The translations under genes were made by a program, and so were the position numbers. The notes beneath the pieces are model-generated. The model ran no database searches. It worked only from the letters and a program-made list of their open reading frames with translations, and had not been told where the DNA came from. From Oppiella nova (Eukaryota > Arthropoda > Arachnida > Sarcoptiformes > Oppiidae), in contig CAJPVJ010000427.1 of NCBI GenBank assembly GCA_905397405.1, positions 1 to 25,559 on the forward strand: a stretch of DNA of 25,559 nucleotides, in the 5' to 3' direction. Positions 12,033-22,168 of this stretch are shown one piece after another. Every line of letters begins with the position of its first letter. Positions within the stretch are counted from its first letter, which is position 1.

Positions 12033-12375
12033 GTATGCACTCATCCCTATACCATAACACCGGTACACCCAACCATACTTACCACTTATTTATCATACAC
12101 TTTTCATTTAGTTTTATTATTGTACTAGCTTATAATTAAGAATATTCTTGAATTACTTGGTAGTAGTAGCAAGTATTTCATATAATAAGCGTTAATATGA
12201 TTATATCATCAATAATGCTATGATTACTATAAGTAATAAATTAATTTAATAAATAACATTATTTTGTAAATATTTATATTATCGCCATGCTAACTTTTAA
12301 AATTATCACTTTATGATAGAAAATATTTTTCATTACATAGAGTTTTTCAATTAAAAGCTAAATATTTGAGATAAT

Positions 12376-12455
12376 ACTCGCTAACAATAGGGATTAAAAA
12401 CTTAAATGATATCAAAAACTTGTATGAATTGGTTTGCATTTGAAATCGCACTCTC
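12376..12455 (+). repeat. 80 bp direct repeat, copy 2 (intron 1)
   Basis: Perfect second copy of 11319-11398, in the same orientation, 1057 bp downstream. It follows AATA rather than TTA and runs into AATTGG instead of a CT tract, so the duplication boundaries are clear. Confidence 0.96.
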
Positions 12456-12708
12456 AATTGGATGTCTGAAAATGACTTTTAGGCAAAAATACTTTTTACG
12501 GACAAAAATATACTCAAAAATATATGAATAGCCGAAAAAGTGTAAAACGCTTTATATTACGATCCCTTTTGTGCTGGATTATTATTATTATCATTATTGC
12601 AATCATTTAATATTGAAAATGTGAAAAACGAGATATCGATAGCCCGTTGTGTTAACAATAGTCCCCATTGTTAGTCAATGAACTGAATCCACTACTCAAC
12701 TCCCGGTG

Positions 12709-12735
<27 letters not shown>
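12709..12735 (+). repeat. (CT)n microsatellite
   Basis: Grows out of a CTCCCGGTGCTC motif on its left and abuts the mosaic repeat on its right. Confidence 0.97.
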
Positions 12736-12736
<1 letters not shown>

Positions 12737-12739
<3 letters not shown>

Positions 12740-12868
12740 ACACAATGTAACATAACTTATTATATAAACCAAAATCTAAATCCAAAACTCAATCTAAAGG
12801 CCAAAAGTGAATACAATTTTCTGTATGTATTTCACTGTCAATGGTATAGCCTTTCCATTCACTCTATT
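12737..12868 (+). repeat. Mosaic repeat (direct half plus inverted half)
   Basis: Bases 12737-12798 recur in direct orientation at 14350-14411. Bases 12799-12868 recur inverted at 13897-13966 with about one substitution. The two halves abut here but are separated elsewhere, so this segment is either the parent element or a fusion. It follows directly after a CT tract. Confidence 0.93.
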
Positions 12869-13896
12869 CCTAAGCCATAGTTTTTGACTTAAATTATGAT
12901 AAATAATGCAATGAATAGTCTCGTGTCGGCTATACTATGGCTATATGTTTGAGATCCAAAACAAGCAATTCATAGCAATATTATACATCGTGTATAATAC
13001 TATGCATTTGTAATTAAATTATTTTTACCCAAATGTTTATTAAATTATTATTGAAATTCATATTTACACTAATATTTCTCTCATTCATTCATATCTCAAT
13101 CCCATTCCTCCCTATTCTCCCATATTTTCTGTGAATAATACACATCTATTGCATAATCCGATTGTGTATAAAATAATTATTAATTTTTCAAAGTTTAGTC
13201 ACTATTTTCATAATCAAATGGTGAGAAAATCAAGTCTAAAAGTCTAGGAAATGCAAACAAATCATACATAATATGTTTGGTATCTAATAATTTAATCGCA
13301 AATATAACTTGTATATTGCATTTACAGTAAATATTTTATGGTTTAATTTAGTTATTAGTTATTTAAATTCATTTAATTTCAGAGAGATTAAATTATCAAG
13401 ATTCAACGTAAATATATTCACGATTCTGTGTATCAAATTTAAATATCAAACTCCTAATTGCAATACAATTTAATTAACACTAAAAATCCACAATAATTTG
13501 AATTCATAATAAATATAAACCGTAATTCAATTATTAAATTGTCTATAAAATTATACCTGATTAAACGCGTAAACCTAATACTTACAACTATAACAAATTT
13601 ATATCAAAACAAAATTAGGTTGATTATAATAAAGTGAACTAGAACATTTTTACATACAATTTACTTTGCATTCAACGCTATATTCACACAGAAATTCATT
13701 GATTGTGTGATACAAGCGATGTATTGATTGACGAAAAATAATATTCAGGAAATATTTTGTGCCTAAACTATAGCCTTGTGTACAACTATTGTACGGTATG
13801 TCAGTGGCATAGTATAGCACATTGAGAATACAGGGGCTCTGAATGCATGTCAGACTCCAATGTATAGTATGTCTAATATATATGACAAGAGATGCT

Positions 13897-13966
13897 AATA
13901 GAATGAATGGAAAGGCTATACCATTGACAGTGAAATACATACAGAAAATTGTATTCACTTTTGGCC
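13897..13966 (-). repeat. Inverted copy of mosaic repeat second half
   Basis: Reverse complement of 12799-12868. It contains the CCATTGACAGTGAAATACAT segment. It lies in intron 1 and is about 1 kb from its partner, so the two could pair in the primary transcript. Confidence 0.93.
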
Positions 13967-14312
13967 TTTTGATTGACAACTGAATGGCGGATGTGAGCGC
14001 CGGCACATCCACGACCATCCATGTGGTGGTCGTACCGCTCACTCACACACTCGCTATTGATATATAAATACATTGTAAGCATCGACTCAAATGATAGCAC
14101 CAGAAGGGAAGACATTGAAAATCATATATATATTTATAAGAGAGAGTGAATGGATGCCAAGGAATGGGAGCTCGAGAATAATGTGCCGAATATTAGATAT
14201 TTGTTAGCTTTCAGTGCAAATGTCTGTCCGTTTGATGGCTTAACAATAATATCACTCAACAACTAGTAGTTAAGGGTTTCGACACAATTTGTATTGACAT
14301 CAAAGGCCTGAC

Positions 14313-14314
<2 letters not shown>

Positions 14315-14344
<30 letters not shown>
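14315..14344 (+). repeat. (GA)n microsatellite
   Basis: GA run in intron 1, six bases before the 62 bp repeat copy at 14350. Confidence 0.97.
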
Positions 14345-14347
<3 letters not shown>

Positions 14348-14349
14348 TT

Positions 14350-14411
14350 AGTACACAATGTAACATAACTTATTATATAAACCAAAATCTAAATCCAAAA
14401 CTCAATCTAAA
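14350..14411 (+). repeat. Direct copy of mosaic repeat first half
   Basis: Identical to 12737-12798 (AGTACACAATGTAACATAAC at the left end). It follows a GA tract here and a CT tract at the other copy, so dinucleotide tracts mark the left boundary of both. Confidence 0.94.
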
Positions 14412-14690
14412 AATCCAAATAACTCTTTATGTATTGATATTCTAAACCCATGATTAACTGTAACCCTAAATCCCTGACCAACACATGCTATCCATACACA
14501 CATAGAGCACTGGGATCTGTGATAATCTTCAGCGACTGTTCCCTTCATTTGAATCCTGTAGTGAACACAAACAGGTGATCCACACAACTGTCAGATAATG
14601 TAATGCAATGACAACATTATATGCCATCAAATGTCTATCAAACACAATAACAACATCACAATCAGTTGTCAGTGTATTGTGTGTTATGTG

Positions 14691-14693
<3 letters not shown>

Positions 14694-14726
<33 letters not shown>
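14694..14726 (+). repeat. (GA)n microsatellite
   Basis: Uninterrupted GA run in intron 1. Confidence 0.97.
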
Positions 14727-14728
<2 letters not shown>

Positions 14729-15166
14729 TGTTGAACACAGTGTTAATCACATGTGTCCACACATTTGTACAGTTAATTCCGAGTGAACGCACCAAAGGTT
14801 ATATGCCTTTAAGCCACTCATATGTAATGCTGTGGTTATAGACAGACATTGTTTGGCAATAAATAATTTCAATTATATTTCCAACACTAAACCAATGGTG
14901 CGTTTACTACACACTTCATACATACACCTCATACCCCTTACTACTCCTACTTCCATGTCCAGCAAAGTTGTGGTCACTTTCCCACACGTTTTAACACCCG
15001 CTTTTCAATGCGTGTATATATTTATAGTAATCATAGCATTAATTAGTTGTTAAAAAACAATTTATCGTTACATTAGTCACAGCTATCTATCGATTTCTAT
15101 ACGCAAAACATAGCTTTTATGACACCGTATACTAAACATAACTATTATTTATACCCAACGATCCAG

Positions 15167-15297
15167 GTCATTCGGGCATAAACCAATTGGGCGGCGTATA
15201 CGTCAACGGACGGCCACTGCCCGACTCGACGCGACAAAAAATTGTCGAACTGGCCCACAGTGGCGCCCGACCCTGCGATATATCCAGAATACTACAA
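15167..15297 (+). CDS. Pax6: Pax6 exon 2: N-terminal (PAI) half of paired domain
   Basis: This 131 bp exon starts with the last two bases of a Gly codon (phase 1), followed by 43 codons, residues 6-48 of the predicted protein. It encodes the beta-hairpin and the three-helix PAI subdomain that binds [23 protein letters not shown] at the start and [11 protein letters not shown] at the end. Paired-domain Ile42 and Gln44, which help set Pax6 binding specificity against Pax2/5/8, are present as residues 46 and 48. The acceptor is ATCCAG, with a TACTAAAC branch-like site 30-37 bp upstream; the donor is CAA|GTACGT. Isoleucine in HSGINQ and tyrosine in GGVYVNG resemble Drosophila twin of eyeless more than eyeless. 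The exon lies in a different frame from the next one, so the 70 bp intron between them must be spliced. Pax6 is a nuclear transcription factor that acts in eye and head development. Confidence 0.97.
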
Positions 15298-15367
15298 GTA
15301 CGTGGGGAACTACACCCTAAAAATTGTCACCCACTTATGTAATCAACATATATTTACATCCAAACAG
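15298..15367 (+). other. Pax6: Pax6 intron 2, 70 bp, at the exon 5a site
   Basis: The intron runs from GTACGT to AAACAG and interrupts the paired domain at ILQ|VSN in phase 0. In vertebrates the alternative exon 5a is inserted at exactly this point. Here the intron is only 70 bp with no room for a spliced 42 bp exon, so a PAX6(5a)-type form by that route is not encoded. Retention would add 14 residues and then reach a TAA at 15340-15342. Confidence 0.95.
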
Positions 15368-15583
15368 GTGTCCAATGGTTGTGTATCCAAGATATTGGGC
15401 CGGTATTACGAGACGGGTTCAATAAGGCCCCGGGCGATCGGGGGCAGTAAGCCCCGGGTGGCCACCAACGACGTGGTCAGTAAGATAGCCCATTATAAGC
15501 GCGAGTGCCCCTCCATATTCGCCTGGGAGATCAGGGACAGGCTGCTGTCCGAGGGATGCTGCACCAATGATAACGTACCATCC
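15368..15583 (+). CDS. Pax6: Pax6 exon 3: end of PAI helix, linker and RED subdomain of paired domain
   Basis: This exon is 216 bp, exactly 72 codons (residues 49-120), phase 0 at both ends. It begins [19 protein letters not shown], which contains paired-domain Asn47 (residue 51), the third Pax6-specific recognition position. It continues through the [14 protein letters not shown] linker and the RED helices ([19 protein letters not shown]) to TNDNVPS. The acceptor is CCAAACAG and the donor is TCC|GTAAGTG, a near-perfect 5' splice site. The length matches human PAX6 exon 6 as I recall it, and the boundaries ILQ|VSN and PS|VSSINR are the classic Pax6 junctions. Lineage-specific residues are Asn-Asp after RVAT, His in KIAHYK, and Cys-Cys in SEGCCTND, where most homologues have V-C. 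GC content is well above the flanks, as expected for a conserved exon. Identity as Pax6 is near certain; the choice between the ey and toy paralogues is less so. Confidence 0.98.
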
Positions 15584-16065
15584 GTAAGTGACCCTCATCA
15601 CTTCAATATACACATTATATAACGCTGTTTACCGCTTATGTATTATTGAGTTATATATACTCTTTTGATTAAATACTCAATGCGTGGAGTTTTCAATCCA
15701 ATTGAAAGCTATTGCCGCACGAAATGCACGCTTAAAACACATAGCGTTTAGATATTCAGTGGTTTTTGATCTCATGGATAGACCCAAAAAAGCAATCAAT
15801 TAAATTGAATGTTAATACTTGTGAGCACTCCTATGTTTGTGCGAGTGTTAGGTGGGCGCCCATCAGCCATATGAGTAAGTGATGGGAGACGACAACCACT
15901 GCCACAATCACTACCACTAAACTCATCACTACATTAGTGGCCGCAGAATAATGTTGTTATGTATTCATTGAATATATTTGTGTGTGTTTTGTGAGTGCGA
16001 AACACCACTTCGTTTCGATGAACAACAAATTGAGAGTCAATTTCTTTGGACACATTGCTCTCTCC

Positions 16066-16067
<2 letters not shown>

Positions 16068-16098
<31 letters not shown>
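16068..16098 (+). repeat. (CT)n microsatellite
   Basis: CT run in intron 3. A GA run of similar length lies at 16222-16252, so the two could pair. Confidence 0.97.
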
Positions 16099-16100
<2 letters not shown>

Positions 16101-16220
16101 GGCTCTCAGTATGTGTTTTTGCCAACAACTGTGCGAAAATTTGGGGAACCAGTAGCTAAACTGTAGACAAATTTGCTTTGTGTGCCAATACATCTATTAA
16201 CGAGTAGTCATCACTAGTAT

Positions 16221-16221
<1 letters not shown>

Positions 16222-16252
<31 letters not shown>
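16222..16252 (+). repeat. (GA)n microsatellite
   Basis: GA run in intron 3, complementary to 16068-16098. Confidence 0.97.
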
Positions 16253-16256
<4 letters not shown>

Positions 16257-17112
16257 AAAACTTTTCGACTCTCGCTATATATCTCTCTATTAACCGTCAA
16301 ATATATACGTGTATTAGTGGTAGTCGTGTATAACTCTTAACTTATTCAATACCCTTAACATCAGACAGTATTGGCAGTCAATGAGAGCACTGGTAGCTCA
16401 GTATATTCACAGCAGTCAGTAAGTGGCGAGTGTTACACAGAATTAGGGCCATTCACCAGCACTGCCAGAATTGGCGGTTAAGCCAATTTGCGAGACCCAC
16501 ACGAGATTTGCAATCGGTGTGTGTATGCGATATGCCTGTGCCATGAGCGCCGGCATATCACATAAATACAACTCTATTACCCCGAAAACAAAGCATACAA
16601 TCTATGCTAATATCATCAAAACCACAGCATTTGATGATTTCATTGCTGACTATATTTGACTCACATTTTAGACATTCTTTGTCGTGTGAAACACACATAC
16701 ATTTGAACGACAGTCCAGTGCCCGACTGTCGGTGCCATACGGATAGGGATATCGTATGTGTGTTTTTGACACTCAATAATCGCATTATATTTCATTACAA
16801 CAGGACATAAATATTCAGTGAATTTCGCGTAAAATATGTTTAATATGTTTAAGATATTTAACAAATATTTTCGTGTTTTGTATGTTTGGCTCCCATTGTG
16901 TTCACAACTCGTATATCTAATGAGCCAAACATTCATTAATTAATCATTAATAATGTAATTTTGTTTAAAAGCCTAATTTTCGTTTCTAGTTATAAGTTTC
17001 AAGAAAGTTTAATAATGTGTTTAAAACATCTATTTTTGCATTATATGCATATAATCTGCAAATTTGGCACATTTTATCATAAAATTGGTGTAAAACCAGC
17101 GTATAATTCATG

Positions 17113-17129
17113 CTCTCTCTCTCTCTCTG
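17113..17129 (+). repeat. Short (CT)n tract
   Basis: Short CT run in intron 3. Confidence 0.9.
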
Positions 17130-17277
17130 ACTTTTTTCTATTCCTTATTCTCGAGAAGTCATTGAATGCAGCACTCATTCAGTGATAATGTTTTTGTCGA
17201 CCCGTTTTTGATGGCAAACCGTTTAGAAGAGTGTGTGAGTCAGTCCTTACAGAGTATATGTCACTAACCATTCAATG

Positions 17278-17280
<3 letters not shown>

Positions 17281-17331
<51 letters not shown>
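17281..17331 (+). repeat. (GA)n microsatellite
   Basis: About 51 bp uninterrupted GA, ending GAGCACA. Confidence 0.98.
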
Positions 17332-17332
<1 letters not shown>

Positions 17333-18664
17333 ACATAACCTCTTGTACTGGGCTATCGATAAGCCATTGAAGTCCCACAATAGCTCTCAGTGTTTAGTTG
17401 TCACGCATTGTGTTATGTTTTTGGCGATACAGATATGTGTGACAACACACCCGGTGCTGCTGGAGCTGCCCGACCACTACTGCCATATACCATAGCCTTT
17501 CATATTTTTGGTCCACAATTAATATTTTGGTGAAAAAAGTTTTTATTGTTGTGTTTAGCGGCTGAGAGCGCCGATAGCTTTTGACTGAACACTAGCTCCG
17601 GGAGCCCATAAAAGTTGCCGAAATCTATGGCATAGAAAAAGTCAGACCAAAAGGTCACATACGGTGTACTAACACAACCATTGCATTCACAAAGTCTGGC
17701 CCTAAATATGCATTTAATTTCGTATAAATGCTGTGAAATTATATTCCCTTTAAAAGTCGGACACAAAAAGTCAATAGTATTTACTAAACGTTTGGCAAAA
17801 GTGTCATTAAATCACAAATAAAATCCAATTATTTACACAAATCAATTAAAAGTCTACATTTTTGATCGCTATTTGCAATGCAATTTATATAATATTTTAA
17901 TGTTACAAAAATAATTTAGCAAAAGTTAAGTATATTATTAGCTAGCCTAAAAATTATTTTGAAATCCTTTACAATATTATTCTCAATACGATTCTCAAGT
18001 GTTTATCATATTCTATGCAATTCCTAATGAGATTCTGTGATAACTATCATAAATTTAACACAAATACAGTCATACAGTATTCATAGCAAACACTTGCAAT
18101 TAGTTTCGTGTATCAAACACTTGAAAACTATGTTTGACATCCAAAACATAATCCACAATATATTGTGTCATATTTTCGGCGGGAGTTACGCGAGGGGTGT
18201 CTATCGGTCGGTAGGGAACAGGACTTTAATCCAGTGCTGACTGAGTAGTCACTTGAGAAAGAGTGGTGCAGTCATTGAGTACATACACTGTCTGATGACT
18301 CAATTGGATTAACCTTTCTTTTCGGCATCAGAGGAATGGGATTAAGTTGTATGTCATCGGCATATGTTTAGGTGCGAAATGCACTGACACTCTCCACTGT
18401 ATGTCCATAATATACCAGCGCCTGTACGCCATAAAAGAGGCTTTGCATACAATAGCGATGAAGTATTTTTAACGACCAGTTCCTTAACAGCCCGGGTATA
18501 CAACGTGTCAAACAGCGAAAAAATGGGCGGACATTACCGCTGACAGTTGGGTATTGTCAACGCGCCAGGGCCCATTGTGCTGGCTCATATTGTAATAATT
18601 GGGTGATATATCACTTACCATTGCCACCGATTTTTAAATATACAACACATTTGCATCCCTATGT

Positions 18665-18665
<1 letters not shown>

Positions 18666-18715
<50 letters not shown>

Positions 18716-18720
18716 CTCTC
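18666..18720 (+). repeat. (CT)n microsatellite, longest in window
   Basis: About 55 bp with one CG interruption, preceded by ATGTG (GTGCTCTC boundary). Confidence 0.98.
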
Positions 18721-19034
18721 GCAACCAATTCTCTCTCACTTTCATTATATTCTGTGCTAAACACTAAACACAACACATTTCTCTCAATACAATTCACTAA
18801 ACTATGCGCTAAAAGCAGTGCTTAAATGTTATTAATATTATTATTACTGTTATAAGTATTTTTTGACACAAGTATTTGAGTCGACGGTTCAGTTAAAGCC
18901 GTAGTCTTAAGCTTATAATCATAGAGTAGTAACACATTTAACACATCCGTACTGTACAACCAGTATAAAGACAAATATATAAATACACATATTGTGTATA
19001 GAATATATGAATATATGTATACAGATATATAACT

Positions 19035-19056
19035 TATATATATATATATATATATA
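19035..19056 (+). repeat. (TA)n microsatellite
   Basis: TA run followed by CAGGGAATGG and then a small CGGTGT-TTG-ACACCG hairpin at 19071-19085. Confidence 0.95.
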
Positions 19057-19724
19057 CAGGGAATGGTCGGCGGTGTTTGACACCGATATATCTTATTGAT
19101 ACCCAAAACGCACCCAACCCTACACTCCAAGCCCTGTAATCGTATTTTTCGGATAACTATTATTTCTCAAAACTTTTTTCTTACACACAATAACAGCATA
19201 TTTTTGAAAGAGAAATTGATTTACAGTGAAAAAATAGTTGTCACCAGAAAAAAGTGATTTCATATTTTGAATGAATAGTATTTATTTCCATTCAATAGCC
19301 TATCATAACATTATCTTTGAGTATGAAAATGAAAATTCAGTTTTTAATGAAAATCTCATTTTCTATTTGCCATTATATGACACACAAAAAAGTCTTAACA
19401 AAAAAATGAAATGATTTTAATACTGAAAGTACAGAAAATCCCTAAAAACACAATAATATTCAACACAAAAAATATTATCATTTATATCGATATATTGTAT
19501 GTAATGAAAGTGTTTAAGAATATTATTATAGAAATTCAATGTTTATAATAAGAATCTATGAAAATAAATATTCACATGCATTGTATTCATAGGGAATACA
19601 TTATGAATGAATGTAATGCCAGTGCTTTTAATCGCATAATAAGCTAAACAATCGTTTCAATAACACAATCAAAAACTATAAGAGAGAGAATGGGAGCTAA
19701 AACTTATATTCAACTCCAAGTACT

Positions 19725-19728
<4 letters not shown>

Positions 19729-19759
<31 letters not shown>
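19729..19759 (+). repeat. (CT)n microsatellite
   Basis: CT run in intron 3. Confidence 0.97.
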
Positions 19760-19762
<3 letters not shown>

Positions 19763-19832
19763 GACTTTTATATCAATTGACAATTCATTGGAGGGAATAG
19801 TAATTGAATGCAAAGTGTTATCATATTTCTAA

Positions 19833-19950
19833 TTATAATCAATTAAATTAACTATAATTTTATAAATAATTAATATCAATAATAAATTCAGTAATACTGT
19901 TTTTAGTATAATACTAATATAAAAGAATTTCTCTCTCTCTCTCTCTCTCA
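19833..19950 (+). repeat. 98 bp repeat plus CT tract, copy 1 (intron 3)
   Basis: TTATAATCAATTAAATTAAC through AAAAGAATTT followed by CT repeats. It matches 24303-24400 plus the CT tract after it, at an offset of 4470 bp. The non-repetitive part appears identical between copies. Confidence 0.95.
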
Positions 19951-20449
19951 TCTAATGTCTGGTATGTATTGTGAAAAGTCAAACGCACATCCATTCTGCA
20001 TAGGGATGGGATCAATATAATCGATGTCTAACACACATATACACTGTGAAAAGTACCAGAGATGGCCAGGGAGTAGTGGTTTTCACGTCAAACACACACA
20101 CAATAATTGCTGACTACAAAAACAATTGTCGCACAAATCATATACCATATCACCATGCTTAATTAATTGCATCTAAAATCACATAACTTAATCACATACC
20201 TAGCTAGCTTAATCGCCATACAGTACACTTAATAAACCCCAAGAGTTTTAATAGTAGTTAATTGTAATTACCCTGCTCACTACTACCACTCTATGATCTC
20301 GCAATGATAGGACGCTTACGTAATGAACGCCAAACTATTTCTCTCATACATACTGTTCCCTCCAATTCCTCTCTCATCTCATTGTGAGCCCAAAAATTCT
20401 GGTCTCGACTCGACTTTCCAGACAAACCCTGCGTTCAATTCGCTGTTCA

Positions 20450-20476
20450 TCTCAACTGTTCATCACTTTCTCTCTC
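20450..20476 (+). repeat. 27 bp direct repeat, copy 1 of 2
   Basis: TCTCAACTGTTCATCACTTT followed by CTCTCTC recurs at 20725-20751. In the second copy the CT run is expanded into a microsatellite. Confidence 0.9.
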
Positions 20477-20571
20477 CATTCTCTCCCTATTCTTGATGTG
20501 CCGGCGCTCTCACTGTCACAGAGAGCACTGGTAGTCAGTCTCATCGCCCGTTCCCTATCATTCATTCACAG

Positions 20572-20573
<2 letters not shown>

Positions 20574-20604
<31 letters not shown>
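20574..20604 (+). repeat. (CT)n microsatellite
   Basis: CT run one base before the 126 bp repeat copy 1. Confidence 0.97.
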
Positions 20605-20605
<1 letters not shown>

Positions 20606-20606
<1 letters not shown>

Positions 20607-20731
20607 ATGTATTCTTAATCATAGAATATTCTAATCGTTACAAACAATACAATTCTTTCGTGAATTAAGGAATCGTTAATTAGTGCTAAGATTCTGTGAT
20701 TTATGAAGTTATTAATGTATAAATTCTCAAC
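20606..20731 (+). repeat. 126 bp direct repeat, copy 1
   Basis: Runs from CATGTATTCTTAATC to AAATTCTCAAC and matches 20987-21112. It starts right after a CT tract. Its right end overlaps a 27 bp repeat (20725-20751) whose other copy is at 20450-20476, so two duplications share this junction. Confidence 0.96.
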
Positions 20732-20743
20732 TGTTCATCACTT

Positions 20744-20770
20744 TCTCTCTCTCTCTCTCTCTCTCTCTCT
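20744..20770 (+). repeat. (CT)n microsatellite
   Basis: Expanded end of the second 27 bp repeat copy. Confidence 0.97.
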
Positions 20771-20986
20771 TGTACTCAATTGTGTTATTCATTATATATT
20801 GTGTTCTCGCAGTCAGTAATGAACACACAATTGTTGTTACAGTGAATGTCAGCGACAATGTTGTGATCGCAACACAACTCTTATAATTCATTTTTCCTGT
20901 TAATAGTCATGTAATACCAGTGCTCTCTGGCATACACTCCCCCTCTCAGCACAACATAAATTATAATATACTGTATATTCTTAACG

Positions 20987-21112
20987 CATGTATTCTTAAT
21001 CATAGAATATTCTAATCGTTACAAACAATACAATTCTTTCGTGAATTAAGGAATCGTTAATTAGTGCTAAGATTCTGTGATTTATGAAGTTATTAATGTA
21101 TAAATTCTCAAC
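20987..21112 (+). repeat. 126 bp direct repeat, copy 2
   Basis: Appears identical to 20606-20731, 381 bp downstream, same orientation. It includes AGAATATTCT and GATTCTGTGAT, two short motifs seen elsewhere in the window. Confidence 0.96.
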
Positions 21113-21305
21113 AAATTACTGCCAAAACATAACTATATATTGACTGCAAATCATTGCAATTGTTTGCGAAACTGAAAGCCATTTGTGAAGTAAACTAATT
21201 CACCGAAAGTGTAGCGAAATATACAATAATAAACACATTTTAAACGATCCTAAATGTAAGGCACGTCACACCACCACTGCCTAAGACTAATGACCAGGGA
21301 GCTTT

Positions 21306-21308
<3 letters not shown>

Positions 21309-21345
<37 letters not shown>
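21309..21345 (+). repeat. (CT)n microsatellite
   Basis: About 37 bp CT run in intron 3. Confidence 0.98.
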
Positions 21346-21347
<2 letters not shown>

Positions 21348-22126
21348 AATCGTTTCGGGGTGAAACAAACCGCACAATAAATATAATATACAATTCGATA
21401 CATGCGTTAAAAGTACAATATTTTTCTCGTGAAAGAAAGCTAAACGTAAAAATTGAATGAAAAAAATAATATAATAGACGAGAGAATTGAATATAAAATA
21501 GGAGGCGAAGGGGACAGGGATTGTACGGCTCGACCGAAACCAACCGCTTTAGGGCTTATGTATTGTGCGTTTGGGTCGACAACACGTTTCTCACAAAAAA
21601 ATAGATTTCACTTTTAAACGATATGTTAGATTAGGACACGTAGTGGACAGTCGTGTCGTTAATTGTTTACCTATTTATATGTTAACTTCATAATTGTATT
21701 GACACTCTAACTTACCAAGCTAGTTATTTGCCTATAATCTGAGACCATTTATAACTTATTTATAGAAAGGATAGCATTATGATAGAAATATACACACAAT
21801 GCTTAATGTATTTAACGATTTAAATACTGTATTAAAAATATGTTTAAATAAATGCATTACAAGTCCTGTCGACGCCATATCCCTATGAGAAACAAATGGC
21901 AGTTCCCCTCAAACCCATACAACCCGTTCTTATTCTCAATGGAAAAATGTGACAAAAATTTTTCGCTTAGAGTTTGTATACATTTTTTCATACATAAAGA
22001 GAGCATACAATCAATCCATTTATTATAGGGTAGAGAACAGTGGCGTAAGACTAAAGACATATAACTTTATTGAACTGTAAAAATCCAATTTCGACTCGAT
22101 TTGCATTACAATACAATTCAGTCTGT

Positions 22127-22128
<2 letters not shown>

Positions 22129-22168
<40 letters not shown>

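Larger units (their letters stand above)
12033..15166 (+). other. Pax6: Pax6 intron 1 (phase 1)
   Basis: This 3134 bp intron runs from a GTATGC donor to the ATCCAG acceptor, with a branch-like TACTAAAC at 15130-15137. I see no further Pax6 exon in it. It holds the second copy of an 80 bp repeat, a mosaic repeat at 12737-12868 with partial copies near 13.9 and 14.4 kb, three CT/GA tracts, and otherwise AT-rich DNA. Long open stretches here are made of low-complexity sequence. Confidence 0.8.

Noticed and set aside
11874-12128. Open frame rich in Asn/His overlapping the first coding exon
   Set aside because: It begins at a non-ATG codon, and after splicing at 12032 it runs into a stop early in exon 2. 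The Pax6 start is in another frame.
15419-15613. Antisense open frame opposite exon 3
   Set aside because: A by-product of the conserved sense codons; no similarity to a known protein.
15242-15622. Continuous open frame across exon 3 read as one 126-residue protein
   Set aside because: Its first ~42 codons cover exon 2 in the wrong frame plus the 70 bp intron. Only 15368-15583 is Pax6 coding sequence.
18615-19130. Ile/Tyr-rich frame at the TA tract on the - strand
   Set aside because: It arises from the TA and AT-rich low-complexity sequence.
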